From an uncultured Prevotellaceae bacterium (GTDB lineage Bacteria > Bacteroidota > Bacteroidia > Bacteroidales > Bacteroidaceae), in contig CADCIB010000005.1 in assembly GCA_902801375.1 (NCBI GenBank), positions 172,241 to 236,240 on the forward strand: a stretch of DNA of 64,000 nucleotides. Reading direction: 5' to 3'. The notes beneath the pieces were generated by a model that worked only from the letters and a program-made list of their open reading frames with translations, was not told the DNA's origin and searched no databases. Of the stretch, positions 60,359 through 64,000 are shown piece by piece; the stretch's first letter is position 1, and each line of letters starts with the position of its first letter. Made by a program: the position numbers and the translations under genes.

Positions 60359-61096
60359 ATGAATAGAATAGCAACATTAGTGATTGGAGTAATGCTAACA
60401 GGTCTGCCCTTAGTCATGAAAGGACAAGACATCAACTGGCAGGCGAGAGTTGGTATCGGCTATGCCCACGTGTTTGGCGGCGTGACGAATATCGACGACC
60501 ACATGGGGTTTCACATCAGCGGCGGTGCTGACATCGGACTTTCTAAAAATGGCGTTTGGCGCTTTCAGCCATCGCTCCAGTTTGTGAGGAAAGGCTGGAA
60601 GTTCGATGGCTATTACGGCAACGAGCAAATCATGGAAGCGGAATACAGCACTCGCCTCAACTATCTACAACTGCCGCTCCAGATGGCTGCCCGCCTAAGG
60701 ATAGGTCAGGAATGCTTCTTCACCATCAGGACAGGTGGATACGTGGCTTACGGTCTCAGCGGCAAGACAAGCATGGAATTACTAAACACTGATTATCATA
60801 AGACCTTTGGCACAAATCATTTCAGCGACGCCTTCGACTTCAATAGCTGTACCTATGATAAGGAGAGTCACAGCGTGAGCTATCCGAAGTTCAACCGCTG
60901 GGATGCAGGAGCCTTCGGCGGCGTGGACCTGATTTTCCAGCATTTCATCATTGGCTGCAATGTGTCGGTAGGTCTGACCAAGGTATGCGATGCCGGTTTT
61001 GGCGGCCAGTCTGTGGGCAATGCCATTTCTTCCCTCATGCTTGGCGGATATCCGAAGAACATCACGGCTGATGTCTCCATTGGCTATCAGTTCTGA
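60359..61096 (+). CDS. Outer-membrane beta-barrel protein (PorT/OmpW-like)
   Basis: 245 residues. Signal peptide MNRIATLVIGVMLTGLPLVMKG followed by Gln (quoted region ends at the cleavage). Alternating hydrophobic strands such as ARVGIGYAHVFGG, HISGGADIGLSKNGVWRFQP and TRLNYLQLPLQMAARLRIG fit the porin-family outer membrane beta-barrel domain (PF13568 type), ending in aromatic SIGYQF, a barrel-assembly signal. Role unknown. It occupies the gap between the permease remnant and the ATPase gene, interrupting the export operon. Confidence 0.78.
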   Translation: MNRIATLVIGVMLTGLPLVMKGQDINWQARVGIGYAHVFGGVTNIDDHMGFHISGGADIGLSKNGVWRFQPSLQFVRKGWKFDGYYGNEQIMEAEYSTRLNYLQLPLQMAARLRIGQECFFTIRTGGYVAYGLSGKTSMELLNTDYHKTFGTNHFSDAFDFNSCTYDKESHSVSYPKFNRWDAGAFGGVDLIFQHFIIGCNVSVGLTKVCDAGFGGQSVGNAISSLMLGGYPKNITADVSIGYQF

Positions 61097-61161
61097 TGGA
61101 TATTTGCCAAGGTTATATTCTATATGACCGCTTCTAAGACTAGGTTTACTAAGAATTCTTA

Positions 61162-61198
61162 AATTACACAAGTTTGTGATTCACAAACTTGTGTAATT
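61162..61198. promoter_or_regulatory. 37-bp perfect palindrome overlapping the ATPase promoter
   Basis: Arms of 18 bp (AATTACACAAGTTTGTGA and its complement) around a single T. A -33 TTG (61189-61191) lies inside the right arm and, after a 20-bp spacer, -7 TATCTTTG is at 61212-61219. It could be an operator or a terminator of the beta-barrel gene. Confidence 0.85.
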
Positions 61199-61238
61199 GT
61201 AATATAATACCTATCTTTGTGCTCAAAATGAGAGTGTT

Positions 61239-62369
61239 ATGGAGAAGAGCTTTGTTTATGGAATTGCTGTTACGGACTATAATTTTACGGGAAGGACTGA
61301 AGAAACCCGTCGTCTGAAATCCAACTTTATAGCTGGAATCAATTCAGTTTTAATATCTCCGCGTCGCTATGGAAAGACTTCGCTGGTAGATCACGTTTGC
61401 CGTAACTTGGACCGAGAGGATATCATTATTGTCAGACTTGACATCTTCGGTTGTAAGACAGAGTACGAATTTTATAATGCTCTGGCTGTTGCGGTGTTAA
61501 AGCAGACCGCCTCAAAGCTACAACTATGGATGGAGGAGGCGCGTGACTTTCTTGTCCGACTCACTCCAAAAATTGGAATACCTGTCGATCCTGTCTCTGA
61601 AATAAGTGTCTCGCTTGGGATAACCCCAGAGACACATTCGCCAGAGGAGGTTCTTAATATGGTGGAAGTCATTGCTAAACGCAAAAACCGTCATATCGTG
61701 GTGTGTATTGACGAGTTTCAGCAAGTGGGAGAGTTTGAAAACACGAAACAAGTACAAGCAAGACTACGGTCCGCTTGGCAACATCATCACTACACTTCAT
61801 ACTGTCTCTATGGCAGCAAGCGTCACATGATGAGTAATATATTTCTCAATCGCAGTATGCCGTTCTATCAGTTTGGAGATCTGTTGTGGCTACAGAAGAT
61901 ACCTACCTGTGATTGGATGGATTATATCATCAATCATTTTGAGGCAGAGGGAAAACACGTCTCTCAACAAATCGTTGAGCGCATCTGCGAAGTAGTGGAC
62001 AACTACCCCTCGTATGTTCAGCATCTGTCATCAATCCTCCTCAACCATCTGCCTCAGGGCGGAAGTGTTACTGACGACATGATGTCATCTGCAATTTCTG
62101 AACTGATAAGTACCAATGAAGCACTATATATGCAACAGGTAGAGCCTCTTTCTGCTTATCAGATGAATCTATTAAAGGCTATTGTCTCTGGCATTCACTC
62201 TGGTTATAATGAAAAACGCGTCCGTTCTATGTTCGACTTAGGCAGTCCGTCAAATCTAGTACGATTGCGTGATGCACTTATCGAGCGCGATCTCATCTAT
62301 TCAGAGATGCGGCAGTTATATCTTACAGACCCCGTCTTTGGATTATGGTTTAGAAGAAGGTTCTTATAA
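61239..62369 (+). CDS. AAA ATPase of the archaeal/Bacteroidetes ATP-binding family
   Basis: 376 residues, no signal peptide. FTGRTEETRRLKSNFIAGIN precedes the Walker A ISPRRYGKTSLVDHVC (RYGKTS form). Walker B is IVVCIDEFQQVGEFE, and GSKRHMMSNIF is the sensor region with the family's typical Gly-Ser-Lys. A C-terminal winged helix (AYQMNLLKAIVSGIHSGYNE, LGSPSNLVRLRDALIERDLI) ends DPVFGLWFRRRFL. STAND-like ATPases of this type are numerous and mobile in Prevotella and Bacteroides; their function is not established. Own promoter with a large palindrome. AT-richer than the export genes on both sides. Confidence 0.85.
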   Translation: MEKSFVYGIAVTDYNFTGRTEETRRLKSNFIAGINSVLISPRRYGKTSLVDHVCRNLDREDIIIVRLDIFGCKTEYEFYNALAVAVLKQTASKLQLWMEEARDFLVRLTPKIGIPVDPVSEISVSLGITPETHSPEEVLNMVEVIAKRKNRHIVVCIDEFQQVGEFENTKQVQARLRSAWQHHHYTSYCLYGSKRHMMSNIFLNRSMPFYQFGDLLWLQKIPTCDWMDYIINHFEAEGKHVSQQIVERICEVVDNYPSYVQHLSSILLNHLPQGGSVTDDMMSSAISELISTNEALYMQQVEPLSAYQMNLLKAIVSGIHSGYNEKRVRSMFDLGSPSNLVRLRDALIERDLIYSEMRQLYLTDPVFGLWFRRRFL

Positions 62370-62392
62370 ACTACAATAAGGATGTGTCAAAG

Positions 62393-62424
62393 AATCATAC
62401 GCTGAGGTGTCTAATTATTAGACA
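62393..62424. promoter_or_regulatory. Predicted operator upstream of the FtsX permease
   Basis: AATCATACGC (62393-62402), 5 bp, then palindrome TGTCTAATTATTAGACA (62408-62424). The centre is exactly 58 bp before the -7 element, as at the tolC-like promoter. Confidence 0.8.
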
Positions 62425-62432
62425 ATCTGCTT

Positions 62433-62457
62433 CCGCCAGGGTGAAAAACCTTGGCGG
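62433..62457 (+). terminator. Hairpin downstream of the ATPase gene
   Basis: CCGCCAGGG (62433-62441) / CCTTGGCGG (62449-62457) with a G-T pair, followed by ATTCGTTTTC. It lies between operator and permease promoter and could insulate the permease from read-through. Confidence 0.6.
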
Positions 62458-62473
62458 ATTCGTTTTCTTCTCG

Positions 62474-62481
62474 TAACTTTG
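62474..62481 (+). promoter_or_regulatory. -7 element of the permease promoter
   Basis: TAACTTTG followed by CATC, 22 bp before the ATG at 62504, the same start distance as at the tolC-like gene. Confidence 0.75.
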
Positions 62482-62503
62482 CATCGTCAAAAGTATAAAA
62501 CGT

Positions 62504-64000
62504 ATGAAGACTATTGTCAGAAACTTCACATCCATGTTCCGCAAGTTTGTGTCGGCGAGCTTGCTGAACCTGCTGGGCCTGAGCCTGGCTTTCGCCTCGT
62601 TCTTCGTCATCATGACGCAGGTCAACTACGACCTGGGCTACAACAAGAGTTTTACGGAGCACGAAAAGCTGTTCCGCCTGACCATGAAGTTAGGGCCGGG
62701 CATGGAGGACTACGGCGTGATGCTGCCTCGCCCGCTGGTGGAACAGTTGGCGGCAGCGTCGCCGCACATCAAGGGCTATGGCATCGAACAGGTCTGGACC
62801 TACTTCGACCAGTTCTTGGCAGAGCCAAGCGGCAAAGCCGAGCGCATGTCAGGCGATCAGGAATATTCGCTGAATCTGGTGTATGGCATCAACGACTTTA
62901 TGAGCGTATTCAAGCCAACCGTCATCTGTGGTGACTTGAAAGGCTTGAACCAGTTGCCCAATATCGTGCTGCCGCGTTCAGAAGCCATGCGCATCTTTGG
63001 CACTGCAAATGCAGTGGGCAAGACCCTGAAATACAAATGGGTGGAAGGTTGGATCTTCAATGTGTGTGCCGTGATAGAAGACTATCCGGAAAACAACTTC
63101 CTGCACGGCGTCTGTTTCAGAGGCACTAATGAAAACGAAGGCAACTACCAGAACTGGAACTATCAGGCTTATATCCGTGTGGACGATTCGGCCAACCTGC
63201 CGAACGTTATTACTGCCATGCGCAAGAAAGCCATCGAGTTGTTCAAGAATGACTTCAACATGAAGACCAAGCAAGAGGAGGAAGCCCTGCAAGTGGTGTT
63301 GACGCCTATTGCCGATACCCATTTCGCGAAAGACCTCAGCAAGGATTCGCCCAACATCAAGTCGGTCAGTAGGAGTTCCGTCTATCTGCTCATCTGTTTC
63401 TCGCTGCTGATCGTCGTGATAGCCGCCGTCAACTTCATGAACTTCACCTTGGCCGAGACACCGCTGCGCATCCGCAGCATCAACACGCAGAAAGTGTTGG
63501 GCGCATCAACGGCGAGTCTGCGCGGCAGTCTGCTGGCCGAGGCCGTCATCATCAGTCTGCTGGCATTCGTGGGGGCGATGGCGATGGTCTATCTGGCTCA
63601 CGACTTAGGCTTGCAGAAGCTGGTGCAGGGCAGCATCCTGTTGCAAGATAACCTGTGGCTGGTAGGCGTCACCCTGCTTATCAGCATCGTGGTGGGACTG
63701 TTGGCTGGGACCTATCCGTCGTACTACGTCACGTCCTTCCCGCCTGCGTTGGTGCTGAAAGGCTCGTTCGGCCTGTCGCCCAAGGGTCGCGTTCTGCGCA
63801 CCTCGCTGATCTGCCTGCAATTCGTCGTGTCGTTCATGCTGGTCATTGGCGTGGGCATCATGTACCTGCAGAGCTACCTCATCTTTCACACCGACTATGG
63901 TTTCGACAAGGACGAAGTGATGGTGGTGCCGACAGCGCCCGACACGCGCAATCATGCCGATGCCATCGATGCCGACCTGCGCAAGATTCCCGGCATTGAG
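62504..64000 (+). CDS. FtsX-like/MacB-type ABC transporter permease (3' end outside window)
   Basis: 499 codons are visible with no stop. First transmembrane helix at SASLLNLLGLSLAFASFFVI, a MacB periplasmic core domain (about residues 50-280), then a helix cluster VYLLICFSLLIVVIAAVNFM and the FtsX signature TLAETPLRIRSINTQKVLGA, quoted to its limit. A second unit starts near VLRTSLICLQFVVSFMLVIG, the usual two-FtsX layout of Bacteroidetes permeases. Such proteins act with a MacB-type ATPase as mechanotransmitters, moving peptides or drugs from periplasm to TolC. It is preceded by the regulator's predicted operator, linking it to the adaptor and channel genes. Confidence 0.9.
   Translation, partial: MKTIVRNFTSMFRKFVSASLLNLLGLSLAFASFFVIMTQVNYDLGYNKSFTEHEKLFRLTMKLGPGMEDYGVMLPRPLVEQLAAASPHIKGYGIEQVWTYFDQFLAEPSGKAERMSGDQEYSLNLVYGINDFMSVFKPTVICGDLKGLNQLPNIVLPRSEAMRIFGTANAVGKTLKYKWVEGWIFNVCAVIEDYPENNFLHGVCFRGTNENEGNYQNWNYQAYIRVDDSANLPNVITAMRKKAIELFKNDFNMKTKQEEEALQVVLTPIADTHFAKDLSKDSPNIKSVSRSSVYLLICFSLLIVVIAAVNFMNFTLAETPLRIRSINTQKVLGASTASLRGSLLAEAVIISLLAFVGAMAMVYLAHDLGLQKLVQGSILLQDNLWLVGVTLLISIVVGLLAGTYPSYYVTSFPPALVLKGSFGLSPKGRVLRTSLICLQFVVSFMLVIGVGIMYLQSYLIFHTDYGFDKDEVMVVPTAPDTRNHADAIDADLRKIPGIE

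Noticed and set aside
1-64000. tRNA, rRNA, prophage or insertion-sequence genes
   Set aside because: None recognised by eye in the intergenic regions or among the translations; a covariance-model or tRNA scan would be needed to exclude small RNAs.

Overview
The window reads as a chromosomal segment of a Bacteroidales bacterium, most likely Prevotellaceae (Prevotella/Segatella type). The evidence is promoters of the Bacteroidetes form (TTTG, about 19-20 bp, then TAnnTTTG), no Shine-Dalgarno pattern, BspA-type leucine-rich-repeat and pectate-lyase exoproteins with a shared C-terminal tail, a PorZ homologue of the type IX secretion system, DUF4251 and C1B peptidase genes, and a TGS-type nucleoside kinase. 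No rRNA, tRNA, prophage, insertion sequence or CRISPR array was recognised.

Layout. 1-5.1 kb (+): end of a cobalamin operon (cobQ, cobD decarboxylase, cbiB) running into a corrinoid/iron binding lipoprotein and its FecCD permease. 5.1-6.7 kb (-): a C1B peptidase and a DUF4251 lipoprotein. 6.9-10.5 kb (-): carbamoyl-phosphate genes arcC, arcB, pyrI, pyrB. 10.6-15.7 kb (-): small exported proteins, a flavin reductase-like protein, a TIGR04076 protein and a large BspA-like protein. 16.1-21.8 kb (+): pruA, arcA, mutS. With arcB and arcC, arcA completes the arginine deiminase route to ornithine, NH3, CO2 and ATP. 22.7-31.5 kb (-): exoproteins, a decayed RHS cassette, lgt, a four-helix-bundle gene, ychF, a PL9-type lyase and a duplicated-module exoprotein. 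31.8-35.4 kb (+): threonine aldolase, a dense cluster of DnaA boxes (candidate oriC), nadA and an esterase-like hydrolase. 35.4-37.4 kb (-): a U32 peptidase and an AlkZ-related protein. 37.8-45.6 kb (+): leuS, a YitT protein, rdgB, a GT2 glycosyltransferase and porZ. 45.7-53 kb: nucleoside kinase, Na/Pi cotransporter, MsbA-like ABC exporter and a PKD exoprotein. 53-55.8 kb: a CoA-transferase whose 3' end is duplicated around a toxin-antitoxin pair. 55.9-64 kb: a two-component system divergent from a TolC / HlyD-type adaptor / FtsX permease export system, interrupted by a beta-barrel gene and an AAA ATPase gene.

The most unusual signal is non-coding. Four intergenic arrays share an exact 22-bp period but little sequence (13119-13206, 22285-22570, 26093-26202, 55850-55893). 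Each lies just downstream of a minus-strand gene, and the largest holds 13 in-phase units. Several families of short repeats also invade genes and are translated in frame: heptads in cobQ, octads in lgt, and a GC-rich hairpin in btuC, leuS and a response regulator. Finally, a 17-bp palindrome lies exactly 58 bp upstream of the -7 element of both the tolC-like and the permease promoters, which predicts the regulon of the adjacent two-component system.
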